Assembly (NCBI GenBank): GCA_904396495.1
Contig: CAJFOJ010000006.1
Coordinates: 1 to 46,791 of the forward strand
From: an uncultured Oscillospiraceae bacterium
GTDB lineage: Bacteria; Bacillota; Clostridia; Oscillospirales; Ruminococcaceae
Length of the DNA: 46,791 nt
Direction of reading: 5' to 3'
The position numbers were made by a program, and so were the translations under genes. This document shows positions 1-8,208 of the stretch, in pieces. A model generated the notes under the pieces. It searched no databases and had not been told where the DNA came from. It worked only from the letters and a program-made list of their open reading frames with translations. Each line of letters begins with the position of its first letter. Position 1 is the first letter of the stretch.

Positions 1-86
1 TCGCCTAGCTTGGTTTATGGCGCACGACTGGAACTCGTGTATGGGTTAATAGCTCATCGAGGGTTCGAATCCCTCCTTCTCCGCCA
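1..86 (+). tRNA. tRNA-Ser (anticodon GGA), 5' end cut by window edge
   Basis: This is the 3' part of a serine tRNA. The anticodon stem CACGA/TCGTG encloses a seven-base loop with anticodon GGA. A variable arm follows, then a T arm with GAGGG/CCCTC around TTCGAAT, the 3' acceptor strand CTTCTCC, discriminator G and an encoded CCA at 84-86. The 5' acceptor strand (expected GGAGAAG) and about two further bases lie before the window. Confidence 0.93.
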
Positions 87-87
87 T

Positions 88-126
88 GTCGCCGCAAGCT
101 TCATATCGCTTGCGGCGACTTTTTTA
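88..126 (+). terminator. Intrinsic terminator of the tRNA-Ser transcript
   Basis: A perfect 12-bp stem (88-99 with 108-119, GTCGCCGCAAGC arm) with an eight-base loop is followed by six T residues. It begins one base after the tRNA CCA end. Confidence 0.9.
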
Positions 127-265
127 CATAAGTCATCGGCGCGCTCATTCTACAGCGTCTCCTTTTCCGAAAAAGGTCACGCTGTGCCTTCGCCGCTCGC
201 TTGTAAACGCGCTTGCGACGCTTCAGCTTGCTACCAACCTTTTTTGGGGGCTCGATGGTTCGAAG
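127..265. other. Non-coding spacer with an imperfect palindrome
   Basis: I see no convincing gene here. The open frames lack ribosome binding sites and run through the neighbouring RNA structures. The clear element is a nested hairpin at 152-185: ACAGCGT pairs with ACGCTGT, and inside it CCTTTT pairs with AAAAGG. Its role is unknown. Confidence 0.5.
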
Positions 266-293
266 TTGCCTGCTGAAAACGCTAAAATATTAT
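266..293 (+). promoter_or_regulatory. Candidate promoter for the MnmM-like gene
   Basis: TTGCCT (266-271) and TATTAT (288-293) are 16 bp apart. The transcript would start near 300 and run through the hairpin at 320-350 before the gene. Confidence 0.35.
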
Positions 294-319
294 TTCCATG
301 TGCCTCTCACAGACGAGAA

Positions 320-350
320 CCCCGCAAACAAGGCGTTTGTGGGGATTTTT
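320..350 (+). terminator. Terminator-like hairpin in the leader of the MnmM-like gene
   Basis: CCCCGCAAAC (320-329) pairs with GTTTGTGGGG (335-344, one G-T pair) and is followed by a T-rich tail. It lies between the candidate promoter and the coding region, so it could act as an attenuator. It could equally end a transcript from upstream. Confidence 0.55.
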
Positions 351-404
351 ACTTTGCTTTTCCGGAGTAATTGATTGCGTATGATCTGCGAAAGGAGAAC
401 TCTT

Positions 405-971
405 ATGCCCAGTACATTGAACACCTTATCCATTGCCCACCGATTCATCAAGGAACACGCTCGCCCCGGAGATTTTTGGATTGACGGTACGGCGGGGAGA
501 GGGCACGACACTGCCTTCCTTTGCGAACTTGTCGGGGAAGGGGGGAGGGTGCTGTCTTTTGACATCCAGCAAGAGGCCATCGAGAGCACCCGGTCGCTGC
601 TTACAGAGAGGGGATTTCACTGGACAGAGGTGGTCTTGGACAGTCACAGCAACATGGACCGGTATGCCGATGAAGCGCAAGTGGATGGCATCGTCTTTAA
701 CTTTGGGTATCTTCCCGGCGGCGACCATAGTATCTGCACCCAGGCCAAGACGAGCATCGAGGCCATTAAAAAGGGCCTTGTACTGTTGCGCCCAGGTGGG
801 GTGATGAGCCTTTGCATTTACTATGGCGGGGACAGTGGGTTTGATGAGAAAAACGCCTTAATGGAATATCTTAAAACAGTGGACAGTAAGCGTTATACCG
901 TTCTGATTACCGATTTTTACAACCGTCCAAACTGTCCGCCCATCGCTGTTTTTATTTTGAAGGATTGCTAA
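405..971 (+). CDS. mnmM: Class I SAM-dependent methyltransferase, MnmM/YtqB family
   Basis: This 188-residue protein is a Rossmann-fold methyltransferase. The SAM-binding motif is DGTAGRGHDT near residues 30-39, and a later NFGYLPGGDHSI motif matches the YtqB family. Homologues in Bacillus and Staphylococcus (MnmM) methylate nm5s2U34 to mnm5s2U34 in the tRNA wobble position; that function is inferred here from family. I chose ATG 405 because AAAGGAGA (391-398) lies seven bases upstream; the in-frame TTG at 375 and ATG at 381 lack such a site. The protein has the usual family length and stands alone between a tRNA gene and nadB. rsmH-like proteins share some motifs, but a true rsmH is present at 15319. 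Confidence 0.8.
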   Translation: MPSTLNTLSIAHRFIKEHARPGDFWIDGTAGRGHDTAFLCELVGEGGRVLSFDIQQEAIESTRSLLTERGFHWTEVVLDSHSNMDRYADEAQVDGIVFNFGYLPGGDHSICTQAKTSIEAIKKGLVLLRPGGVMSLCIYYGGDSGFDEKNALMEYLKTVDSKRYTVLITDFYNRPNCPPIAVFILKDC

Positions 972-1060
972 AACCCATAGCCTTCGAGTTGGAATAAATA
1001 GTGCTACAGTCAATATCATTCCTATTTCTGTATATGTTTTCTCTTGTATTTAGGACGGAA

Positions 1061-1252
1061 TAGGGTATCCGAAGAGCTTGTTTTCGACCGTTTTCCAGTT
1101 AGGAATTGCCATTGGGGGAGACCGACAAAAGTAAATCCATCTACACTTTGTTTGAATGGGAACATTACAGGAAACGCTTTCCTTTTTCGCAAAATTATGT
1201 TATACTAAAATAAGTCTACGCAAATTTTCTGGGGGATTCAGCGGATACCCTA
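1061..1252. repeat. 11-bp inverted repeat pair flanking the nadB promoter
   Basis: TAGGGTATCCG at 1061-1071 is repeated in exact inverse at 1242-1252. The pair spans 192 bp and encloses the nadB promoter; the downstream copy sits just before the start codon. It could be a looping operator pair or the termini of a small mobile element. No flanking duplication is evident. The rest of spacer 972-1280 holds no gene that I can see. Confidence 0.6.
1199..1206 (+). promoter_or_regulatory. Extended -10 promoter of nadBC
   Basis: TATACT at 1201-1206 is preceded by TGT, giving an extended -10. No good -35 box is found 17 bp upstream, so an activator or the extended -10 would have to suffice. I do not see a canonical NiaR operator. 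Confidence 0.55.
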
Positions 1253-1280
1253 ATTTCAAAAAAGTATGCAGGTGAAAATT

Positions 1281-2732
1281 GTGCAAAATAATTATGATGT
1301 CATTGTTGTCGGTTCCGGAGCGGCGGGGCTTTATACCGCGCTGAACCTGGATCCAAAGCTGAGGGTGTTGGTGCTCTCAAAAAGAGATTTGCTGCTGAGC
1401 AATTCAGCCCTGGCGCAAGGAGGAATTGCCGCTGTGGTCAACACCGCCAATGACAATGTGGATATGCACCTCAACGACAGTTTGATCGCAGGCGGTTTTA
1501 AAAACAACACCGAGAGCCTCAAGGTATTGGTCAACGAAGGACCCAAGGACGTTTTAAACCTTATCAACCTGGGGGTTGAGTTCGACAAAAAGGAAGACGG
1601 CAGCTATGACCTGACTTTAGAAGGCGGACACAGCCGTCACAGGATTTTCCACCACAAGGACAACACTGGTCGGGAAATCGTCGAAAAACTCCTGGCGGTG
1701 GCAAAGACCTTTAAAAACATCACGTTGATGGAGAAGTCTATTGTCTGCGATTTACAGCAGACTCCCGGCGGTTTTTCGTTGGATGTTTTAAAGGATGGAG
1801 AACATCAATACTTTAACTGCAATTATTGCGTGTTGGCCACCGGCGGTATCGGAAGGGTGTACGAGTTTACCACCAACTCCGCCATCGCCACCGGCGACGG
1901 GATTACCCTGGCCTACAACATGGGGGCGAAGATCAAAAACCTCCATCTGGTGCAGTTTCACCCTACCGCTTTCGCCAACAAGGACCGGGAGTGTTTTCTC
2001 ATCTCCGAGTCGGTCCGCGGCGAGGGGGCCTATCTCTTAAACGGCAACCACCAGCGGTTTATGTCCCGGTATGACGACCGGCTGGAGCTGGCGCCCCGGG
2101 ATGTGGTTTCCCACTGCATTATGGAAGAATCCCACAAACTTCGGGACAACCACTTTTACCTGGACATCACCCATAAGGACCCGGAATTTATCAAAAACCG
2201 CTTCCCTATGATTTACAGCAAGCTTTTAGATGAAGGCATTGACATGACAAAAGACCTGATTCCCGTCTACCCCTGCCAGCACTACCTGATGGGCGGCATT
2301 GACGTAGGGTTAAACGGCGAGAGCACCATACATAACCTGTACGCCGCTGGGGAGTGCTCCCATACCGGCGTACACGGCAACAACCGGCTTGCCAGCAACT
2401 CGCTGCTGGAGGCAATTGTTTTTGCACACCAGATTGCCGAGGACATCAATAAAAAGGTGGACGAAAACGGCGTCCATGAAGTGATCCCTTATGAATTTTC
2501 GCTGCCCGCCGGCACTGAGCCTATCCCCCACGGTATCCGCACCGAAATTCGCGCTATTATGCAGAAGAGCCATTTCGTGTTGCCGGACACAGTGGCGGCC
2601 ATTGAGGGATTCGAGCGGATCAAAGAGCTCAAAAGCCTCATTGAAAAGGGCGATTGGCTGGTAAATGTGGATTACATCGAGGCCCGTTCTTTAGCGACGG
2701 TGGCCTATCTGATCTTAAAAGAAGTCATTTGA
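1281..2732 (+). CDS. nadB: L-aspartate oxidase (NadB)
   Basis: NadB oxidises L-aspartate to iminoaspartate with FAD, the first step of de novo NAD synthesis. The 483-residue protein shows the N-terminal FAD motif VVGSGAAGLYTAL, the ALAQGGIAA stretch, EGGHSRHRI, ISESVRGEGA, the HYLMGGI motif and the C-terminal GECSHTGVHGNNRLASNS flavin-binding segment. It is shorter than the roughly 530-540 residues of Bacillus and E. coli enzymes because the C-terminal helical tail is brief. I prefer GTG 1281 because AGGTG (1270-1274) lies six bases before it; ATG 1266 is also possible but has no ribosome binding site. nadC follows 18 bp downstream in the same operon; nadA, normally the partner, is not in the window. 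Confidence 0.95.
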   Translation: MQNNYDVIVVGSGAAGLYTALNLDPKLRVLVLSKRDLLLSNSALAQGGIAAVVNTANDNVDMHLNDSLIAGGFKNNTESLKVLVNEGPKDVLNLINLGVEFDKKEDGSYDLTLEGGHSRHRIFHHKDNTGREIVEKLLAVAKTFKNITLMEKSIVCDLQQTPGGFSLDVLKDGEHQYFNCNYCVLATGGIGRVYEFTTNSAIATGDGITLAYNMGAKIKNLHLVQFHPTAFANKDRECFLISESVRGEGAYLLNGNHQRFMSRYDDRLELAPRDVVSHCIMEESHKLRDNHFYLDITHKDPEFIKNRFPMIYSKLLDEGIDMTKDLIPVYPCQHYLMGGIDVGLNGESTIHNLYAAGECSHTGVHGNNRLASNSLLEAIVFAHQIAEDINKKVDENGVHEVIPYEFSLPAGTEPIPHGIRTEIRAIMQKSHFVLPDTVAAIEGFERIKELKSLIEKGDWLVNVDYIEARSLATVAYLILKEVI

Positions 2733-2750
2733 CGGACAGGAGAGAAAACC

Positions 2751-3602
2751 ATGATGACGCTACCACAGTTTTATATTGACGACCTGATCAAACGGGCGAT
2801 AACAGAAGATATAAACTACGTCGACGTGACGACGGATTACCTCTTGGATGACGCCCACACGTCCACAGCGGTTTTTCTCGCCAAGGACACCGGCGTTTTA
2901 GCCGGTATTGACATCGCCCTTCGGGTGTTTGAGCTGATGGACGATACCTTGACCTTCACGGTAACGAAAAAAGACGGCGACGAGGTGAAAAAGGGCGATA
3001 TTATCGCCACGGTGCAGGGGAAGACTAAATCCATCCTCAAATCGGAGCGGACGGCGTTAAACCTCGTCCAGCACATGTCGGGCATTGCGACAGCTACCCA
3101 CAAATGCGTGGAGCTCACAAAGGGCACCAACGCCTCCATCGTCGAGACGAGAAAGACCCTGCCCGGCCTGCGCCCCATCCAAAAATACGCGGTTGTCGTC
3201 GGGGGTGGGAGAAATCACCGGTATAATTTAAGCGACGCCGCCATGCTCAAGGACAACCACATCGACGCTTACGGTAGCCTCACAAACGCGGTCAACGCCC
3301 TGCGGGCCAGGACCGGCCATATGGTGAAAATCGAGGTGGAAGTGGATTCTTTGGAGCTCTTGCGGGAGGCGCTTGACGTCAAAGCCGACATCATCATGCT
3401 GGATAACATGAGTTATGAGCAGATGGCTGAGGCTGTGAAAATCACGGACGGACGGGCTATGCTGGAAGCGTCCGGCAATATCACGCTGGAAAACATCGCG
3501 GAAGTGGCGAAAACCGGCGTAGACATCATCTCGCTGGGGGCGCTGACCCATTCGGTGAAAGCCTTCGACATTTCATTGAAAATCAAGACGGACAAAAAAT
3601 AA
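2751..3602 (+). CDS. nadC: Nicotinate-nucleotide pyrophosphorylase, carboxylating (quinolinate phosphoribosyltransferase)
   Basis: NadC converts quinolinate and PRPP to nicotinate mononucleotide, CO2 and pyrophosphate. The 283 residues are full length. Visible motifs are NLVQHMSGIAT, the active-site segment TRKTLPGLRPIQKYAV, the KDNHI stretch, KIEVEVDS, MLDNM and the C-terminal SLGALTHSVKAFDISLKI. AGGAG at 2738-2742 lies eight bases before ATG 2751; a second ATG follows directly. It is co-transcribed with nadB. Confidence 0.96.
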   Translation: MMTLPQFYIDDLIKRAITEDINYVDVTTDYLLDDAHTSTAVFLAKDTGVLAGIDIALRVFELMDDTLTFTVTKKDGDEVKKGDIIATVQGKTKSILKSERTALNLVQHMSGIATATHKCVELTKGTNASIVETRKTLPGLRPIQKYAVVVGGGRNHRYNLSDAAMLKDNHIDAYGSLTNAVNALRARTGHMVKIEVEVDSLELLREALDVKADIIMLDNMSYEQMAEAVKITDGRAMLEASGNITLENIAEVAKTGVDIISLGALTHSVKAFDISLKIKTDKK

Positions 3603-3855
3603 CGGCAATTTTGGTGGGCGGAAGAGACTTTTGCCGCTTCTGGAACAAGCGCAGTTTCGCGCGGAGTTCCAGGGCGCTGTCGCTTTTGCCCACTTTTTTT
3701 GCCGTGTGGATAAGATCGGGGCCGGAAGCTGTTTCGCGGCCCATCGGAAAGACAAGGAACTTTGAAAGATAAACCTTGCAAAGTCAGTTTTGCGATTTTT
3801 GCCGCATAAAGGCGCGCGGCAATTTTGCTACGCAAAACCAGTCACAAGTTATAAA
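3603..3855. other. Non-coding spacer with several stem-loops, nadC to ABC-F
   Basis: No credible gene is present; short frames on both strands lack ribosome binding sites. GGGCCG (3719-3724) pairs with CGGCCC (3737-3742). A larger imperfect hairpin spans about 3787-3839, with TTTTGCG and CGCAAAA at its ends and a GCCGC/GCGGC core. I could not identify a clear promoter. Confidence 0.45.
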
Positions 3856-3898
3856 GAAAGGAAGCTTTCGTATAGCGAAAGCTATGGCCATAAATATG
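3856..3898 (+). promoter_or_regulatory. Ribosome binding site separated from the ABC-F start by a hairpin
   Basis: GAAAGGA (3856-3862) is followed at once by AGCTTTCG (3863-3870), loop TATAG, and CGAAAGCT (3876-3883), then ATG (3884) and an in-frame ATG (3896). The 21-nt hairpin fills exactly the gap between GAAAGGA and the first ATG. With it folded, the ribosome binding site is brought to the distance from ATG 3896 seen at other genes in this window. The vanG start at 39814 has the same layout. A role in translational control is inference. Confidence 0.6.
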
Positions 3899-5815
3899 TT
3901 AATTTCATTGCAGGACGCGGAAATTTCCTTTGGGGGAACCACCGTCCTGACGGAAATCAGCGGGGAGGTACAGGACAATTCCCGCATCGGCCTCATTGGG
4001 CCAAACGGGGCGGGTAAATCCACCCTTCTCAACATGATTTGTGGGAGTCTCGAGACGGAAAAAGGGGTTATCTCCCGGAAATCCGGCCTTCAGATCGGCT
4101 ATTTGCAGCAAAACAGCGGACTTCAAAGCGGAAACACCATAAGAGAGGAAATGCGCTCGGTTTTTGCGCCGCTTTTAAAAGCCAAAGAGGAGCTTGACGA
4201 CATCCATCTGGCCATGGCGGACTGCCAAGAGGATTCTGAGGAATTTCGGGCTTTGGCAAAGGAGTACGACCAAAAGCTCAGCTATTTTGAAGGAAACGAC
4301 GGCTACCTTATCGAGGTGAAAATCCAAACCGTCCTAAACGGCATGGGCTTTGAAGACAGGGATCCGGAGACGGTCATCGACACTTTAAGCGGCGGCGAAA
4401 AGACTCGTCTCGCCCTGGCAAAACTGCTGCTCAGCGAACCGGAGCTTCTCATTCTCGACGAGCCGACAAACCACCTGGATTTCAAGACGCTTAGGTGGCT
4501 GGAGGAACATCTGAGCGCCTACAAGGGCGCCATCATCGTCGTATCCCACGACCGGTATTTTCTCGACAAGGTGGTTCGGGAAATCTGGGAAATCGAGTTT
4601 CAGTCCATGCGGATTTTCCCCGGGAACTACAGCAAATACAAGGTTCTAAAGGCGGAGCTCATGGCCCGCTGGGAAAAAGAGTACGAGGCTCAGCAGGAAG
4701 AAATCGCCGATTTGGAGGACTACATCGCACGGAATATCGTTCGGGCTACCACCTCCAAAAGCGCAAAGTCCAGAGTCAAGAAATTAGAGCGGATGGAGAT
4801 GATCGAGCGGCCCCGGGAGTTTAACAAACGCATCTCCCTGCGGTTTGACTTTGACCGGGACCCGGTGAAGGAGGTGCTCAGCGTCAGCGATGCCGCCCTT
4901 ACTGTCGGCGAGGGGGAGAACCGGAAGAAACTTTTTGAGAACCTGAGCTTTGTCGTGGAGCGGGGCGATAAAATCGCCATCATCGGGGAAAACGGCATCG
5001 GGAAAACTTCGCTGCTGAAGGCAATTCAGGGGCAGCTTAAACTGGACGCCGGAAAGTACCGCTGGGGGCAGGAAGTGAAAATCGCCTACTTTGAGCAGGA
5101 AAACAAGCAGCTAAACCCCAATAACACCGTTTTGGAGGAGCTTTGGAGCCGGTATCCGAGAAAAACCGAGACCGAAATTCGCAAGATTTTGGGGCAGGTA
5201 CTGCTCACCGGCGAAAACGTCTACAAGAAAGTGGGGGTGTTAAGCGGCGGCGAGCGGGCGAAGCTCGCTTTCGCTCTCCTCATGATGCAGCGGGGCAACG
5301 TCCTCATCCTGGACGAGCCTACAAACCACCTGGATTTGTGGAGCAAGGAAATTTTGGAAAACGCTTTACGGGACTTCAAGGGAACGCTTATTTTCGTCTC
5401 TCACGACCGGTATCTGTTGCAGGCGGTGCCCGACCGGATCATCGAGATTTTCGGCGATCATGTGGAAGTGTTCAAGGGAAATTACGACTACTACCTCGAA
5501 AAACAGCAGCAGAAGGAGCAGTTAAGACAGGCGGCCGCAACCACCGAGAAAAAGGCGGCCCCAAGCGGGAACCAAAGCGGTTACCGATCTAAACAGCAGC
5601 GGGCGGAGGACGCGCAGCGCCGGGCCAAAATCCGGGAGCTGGAAAAGGAAATGGAGACCTTGGAAGGGCAGATCGCCGAGATCGAAGAACACCTGCTCCA
5701 CCCGGAGATTTTTGAAAACGACTACCAGAAAATGCAGGAGGAATGCGCACTTTTGGAAACACTCAAGCAAAAACTCAACGACAGCACCGATTTGTGGGTG
5801 GAACTGAGCGAATAA
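3896..5815 (+). CDS. ABC-F family ATPase (YdiF/Uup-like ribosome-associated protein)
   Basis: This soluble protein of about 639 residues has two ABC domains and no membrane segments. The first has GPNGAGKST, LSGGEKTRLALAKLLL and LLILDEPTNHLD; the second has GENGIGKTS, LSGGERAKLAFALL and VLILDEPTNHLD. Between them lies a basic linker (YIARNIVRATTSKSAKS region), the P-site tRNA interaction motif of ABC-F proteins. A charged coiled-coil tail from about residue 545 matches the YdiF/Uup type. ABC-F proteins act at the ribosomal E site as translation factors or antibiotic-protection factors. The sequence alone does not distinguish these. ATG 3884 is the alternative start. Confidence 0.9.
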   Translation: MLISLQDAEISFGGTTVLTEISGEVQDNSRIGLIGPNGAGKSTLLNMICGSLETEKGVISRKSGLQIGYLQQNSGLQSGNTIREEMRSVFAPLLKAKEELDDIHLAMADCQEDSEEFRALAKEYDQKLSYFEGNDGYLIEVKIQTVLNGMGFEDRDPETVIDTLSGGEKTRLALAKLLLSEPELLILDEPTNHLDFKTLRWLEEHLSAYKGAIIVVSHDRYFLDKVVREIWEIEFQSMRIFPGNYSKYKVLKAELMARWEKEYEAQQEEIADLEDYIARNIVRATTSKSAKSRVKKLERMEMIERPREFNKRISLRFDFDRDPVKEVLSVSDAALTVGEGENRKKLFENLSFVVERGDKIAIIGENGIGKTSLLKAIQGQLKLDAGKYRWGQEVKIAYFEQENKQLNPNNTVLEELWSRYPRKTETEIRKILGQVLLTGENVYKKVGVLSGGERAKLAFALLMMQRGNVLILDEPTNHLDLWSKEILENALRDFKGTLIFVSHDRYLLQAVPDRIIEIFGDHVEVFKGNYDYYLEKQQQKEQLRQAAATTEKKAAPSGNQSGYRSKQQRAEDAQRRAKIRELEKEMETLEGQIAEIEEHLLHPEIFENDYQKMQEECALLETLKQKLNDSTDLWVELSE

Positions 5816-5832
5816 ATGTCCATAAACGCAAT

Positions 5833-5864
5833 AAATCCCCGGCCTTCATGCCGGGGATTTTGTT
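5833..5864 (+). terminator. Intrinsic terminator after the ABC-F gene
   Basis: An 11-bp perfect stem (5833-5843 with 5850-5860, AAATCCCCGGC arm) with loop CTTCAT ends in TTTTGTT. The A-rich left flank could also serve the converging ydbT-like gene, which ends at 5945. Confidence 0.88.
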
Positions 5865-5944
5865 ATGATCACACTAGAAAACTATGGGGTGGAGTCCATC
5901 CTATAACCGCTTATCATCTTCCATTGTACTGGCAAGTGGGGTGC

Positions 5945-7381
5945 TCACTCTGCCAGACTCTTTAAAAACTCCTCCACGCCGTCCTGGTCTACATTCTGGA
6001 CGACTAGGCGGTGCTTTCTCTCATTGTAGGTATAGATGATGACGTCACTGCAATGGGCCATCTTCTGAAAGAGGGACTGACGCACCTCCACCCGGGCGAT
6101 TTTGTTCTTGTGGACCACTGTTGTGTAAATGGCGTAAGCGAACGTGGAACGGAAGGTGTACACATCGTCGCGAATGCCGATGCCTACATGGAAAAAGGCA
6201 GTAATTTTTACAAACAGCCACCAGACGATGGGAATATGAACCATGATGCCCAGATAGAGGATCAGTTCGTGAAATTCCGGAAAAAAGTAATGAAGGAGCA
6301 GAAAACCCGCCAAGGTGCAGAGAAGAGTGGTACAGGGCGGAATGAGAAATCGGGTGATGGTGCGGGTGGGCGGTTTATACAGCCGGGCGGAGGGCTGAAT
6401 CTCCGGGAGAATCAAATGGAGGCTCTGCCTAAGCCCTTGGCTGTCCACGGCGGGAAGCAGGGCGGCCAGCTCATTTTTGTCTTTGCCGTAGCCGGTACAA
6501 CTGATCATAGCCGAATAAAAACCGAATATTTTGGTCATGAAGCTCTGCCGCAGGGTCAGGCAGTTGATTTCGTCCACCGCCATGTGGTATTCCCGCTGGA
6601 CGAGGATGCCAGCCCGAGCATAGAGGCATCCGCCTTTTCGGGCAGTGTAAAAGTTTAGGTGGTTTACAAGGTTGATGAGAAAACCGATGAGCCATCCGCC
6701 TAAAATGATGCAGGCCAAAATAGCGGCAGCGGGCGGTAGGCGGTAGGCCAAAATTTGTGTGAGCCTCGTCATATAATAAACCAAGAGATCCTCGGCGGAC
6801 TGCCCCAAGATTTTGCCTGTTTGGGTGATAAAGGTGGAAACAAACAACACGCCAGTTATGGTGTTGGAGGTGATGAGGGATAAAATAGCGATGTACGCTG
6901 CCCGAGGCTTGTAGCTTTTTGTGACGGTGCCGGTATCGGTGAGGTAGACGGTGGAGAGAGAGACGATTTCTTCCGCTAGATCCCGATGCAGGAGCATTTT
7001 GACGTCAGAGCGGCTTTTTTTTCCGGCGTCGGTTTCGAGCTTGAGGCGGACAATGTGAAAAGGCCTCAAGTAAAAGGGCCTGTCAATACCGACCGACGAC
7101 AGATTGGCGTAGGGGATGTACTGCTCCGAGTGAAAGAAAATCCCCTTTCTAAAATACAGCCCCTTCTGCTGGATTTTAAAGGTTGTGAAATACCATTGGA
7201 AGAAACCGAACAGGACAATCAAAAAGAGAATCAACAAATCAAACCACACGCCGGAAAGCCAAAAGACAAAGCTTTGACGGACCAGCACCAGAGAGCGGAG
7301 CAATGGGAAGATGAGCAGGAATATATATTTCCAGAAGGCGTGGACAATCGAAAGGGGATGCTGCCGGTAAATTTGATTCAT
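5945..7381 (-). CDS. bPH2-domain membrane protein, YdbT-like
   Basis: The 478-residue protein has several hydrophobic segments (about residues 15-35, 45-65, 165-190, 215-240 and 345-395), between which lie repeated bacterial PH-like (bPH2/DUF304) domains. Recognisable pieces are FRKGIFFHSEQYIPYANLSS and VDEINCLTLRQSFMTKIFGF, the typical pattern of a hydrophobic turn followed by a contact-site helix. It matches the Bacillus YdbT family. Its start overlaps the end of the upstream ydbS-like gene by ATGA, so the two are translationally coupled. Function is not firmly known; Bacillus ydbST has been linked to resistance to antimicrobial compounds of relatives. It probably forms a membrane complex with its neighbour. 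Confidence 0.8.
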   Translation of the reverse strand: MNQIYRQHPLSIVHAFWKYIFLLIFPLLRSLVLVRQSFVFWLSGVWFDLLILFLIVLFGFFQWYFTTFKIQQKGLYFRKGIFFHSEQYIPYANLSSVGIDRPFYLRPFHIVRLKLETDAGKKSRSDVKMLLHRDLAEEIVSLSTVYLTDTGTVTKSYKPRAAYIAILSLITSNTITGVLFVSTFITQTGKILGQSAEDLLVYYMTRLTQILAYRLPPAAAILACIILGGWLIGFLINLVNHLNFYTARKGGCLYARAGILVQREYHMAVDEINCLTLRQSFMTKIFGFYSAMISCTGYGKDKNELAALLPAVDSQGLRQSLHLILPEIQPSARLYKPPTRTITRFLIPPCTTLLCTLAGFLLLHYFFPEFHELILYLGIMVHIPIVWWLFVKITAFFHVGIGIRDDVYTFRSTFAYAIYTTVVHKNKIARVEVRQSLFQKMAHCSDVIIYTYNERKHRLVVQNVDQDGVEEFLKSLAE

Positions 7382-7869
7382 GGCTGCATCTCCTGATTCT
7401 CTGTAATAGGAATTTCCTGGACAATCCGGCCTTTTTGTGCCGGATGCCGGGGGGTAATATCGTTTAAAAGCTGTTGTGCCTGTTTTAACGGGAGCCAGGG
7501 GATGGTCAACTGACCGCCCATGGAATTGACAACGATGCTGCGGGTGCGGAGCAGGTAGGAAACAGGTGTGCGGACGATCGTCACATACATAATTGACCGC
7601 CGAAGCATCTGTTTTCTAGTGTGAAAGACTAACCCACCCCGATATTCCACATACTCGCTGGTGGTCTCATATTGGCAGCTTAAATGGAGCAGAGGCAGGT
7701 AAAGAAAGGCAAAAAAGACGTAGATAAATCCGATTAGCCAGAGCAGGCCATACCAAAGCCAGGTGCGGGGATAAAAAATTAAAAGCACCAAAGCGATCAA
7801 GACAGCCGCCAAAAGTGCAAGACCAATTTCCCAGACAACCAGCGCTTTTTTGGAGATTCCGCCTTTCAT
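7378..7869 (-). CDS. bPH2-domain membrane protein, YdbS-like
   Basis: This 163-residue protein has two membrane helices near residues 10-30 and 38-60, followed by one bPH2 domain (EYRGGLVFHTRKQMLRRSIMY segment) and a SIVVNSMGGQLTIPWLP stretch typical of the YdbS family. I chose ATG 7869 because the minus strand has AGAAAGGAGGAAAGGT directly upstream; the longer frame to 7944 runs into the promoter. It forms a two-gene operon with the ydbT-like gene and has its own sigma-A-type promoter. Confidence 0.82.
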   Translation of the reverse strand: MKGGISKKALVVWEIGLALLAAVLIALVLLIFYPRTWLWYGLLWLIGFIYVFFAFLYLPLLHLSCQYETTSEYVEYRGGLVFHTRKQMLRRSIMYVTIVRTPVSYLLRTRSIVVNSMGGQLTIPWLPLKQAQQLLNDITPRHPAQKGRIVQEIPITENQEMQP

Positions 7870-7915
7870 ACCTTTCCTCCTTTCTTGAATGGCATTGTCG
7901 ATGCAACATGAAATT

Positions 7916-7944
7916 ATTCTACCATAAAACCGGATGAGAAGCAA
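7916..7944 (-). promoter_or_regulatory. Sigma-A-type promoter of the ydbS/ydbT-like operon
   Basis: On the minus strand TTGCTT (7944-7939) and TAGAAT (7921-7916) are exactly 17 bp apart, about 50 bp before the start codon. Confidence 0.7.
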
Positions 7945-8208
7945 ATATTGCCAGGGATTTTAACAGATACCATTATGTTATGCTCAAATGGGCTACATTA
8001 GCCATACAATTACAAAAATTCCTATTTTCTGTAAGATTGCAAGGTGACATCCTATTTTGAAAAAGCGGGACGCCACAAATAGATAGAAGGCCCTTTAGCC
8101 TGTATCATCTGCATCTGCCTTCATTTCTCCGGACATCCTTTCTAGCTGCTTTGGGGACAGCATAGATATAGAAAAAAGGTGTTTTGAAATAAAATATGGC
8201 GAATCGGT

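Noticed and set aside
86-370. ORFs reading through the tRNA, terminator and spacer
   Set aside because: They start inside the tRNA CCA end and cross two terminators.
3573-3755. Minus-strand ORFs over the nadC end and following spacer
   Set aside because: They overlap nadC on the opposite strand, have low-complexity composition and no ribosome binding site; stem-loops explain the sequence better.
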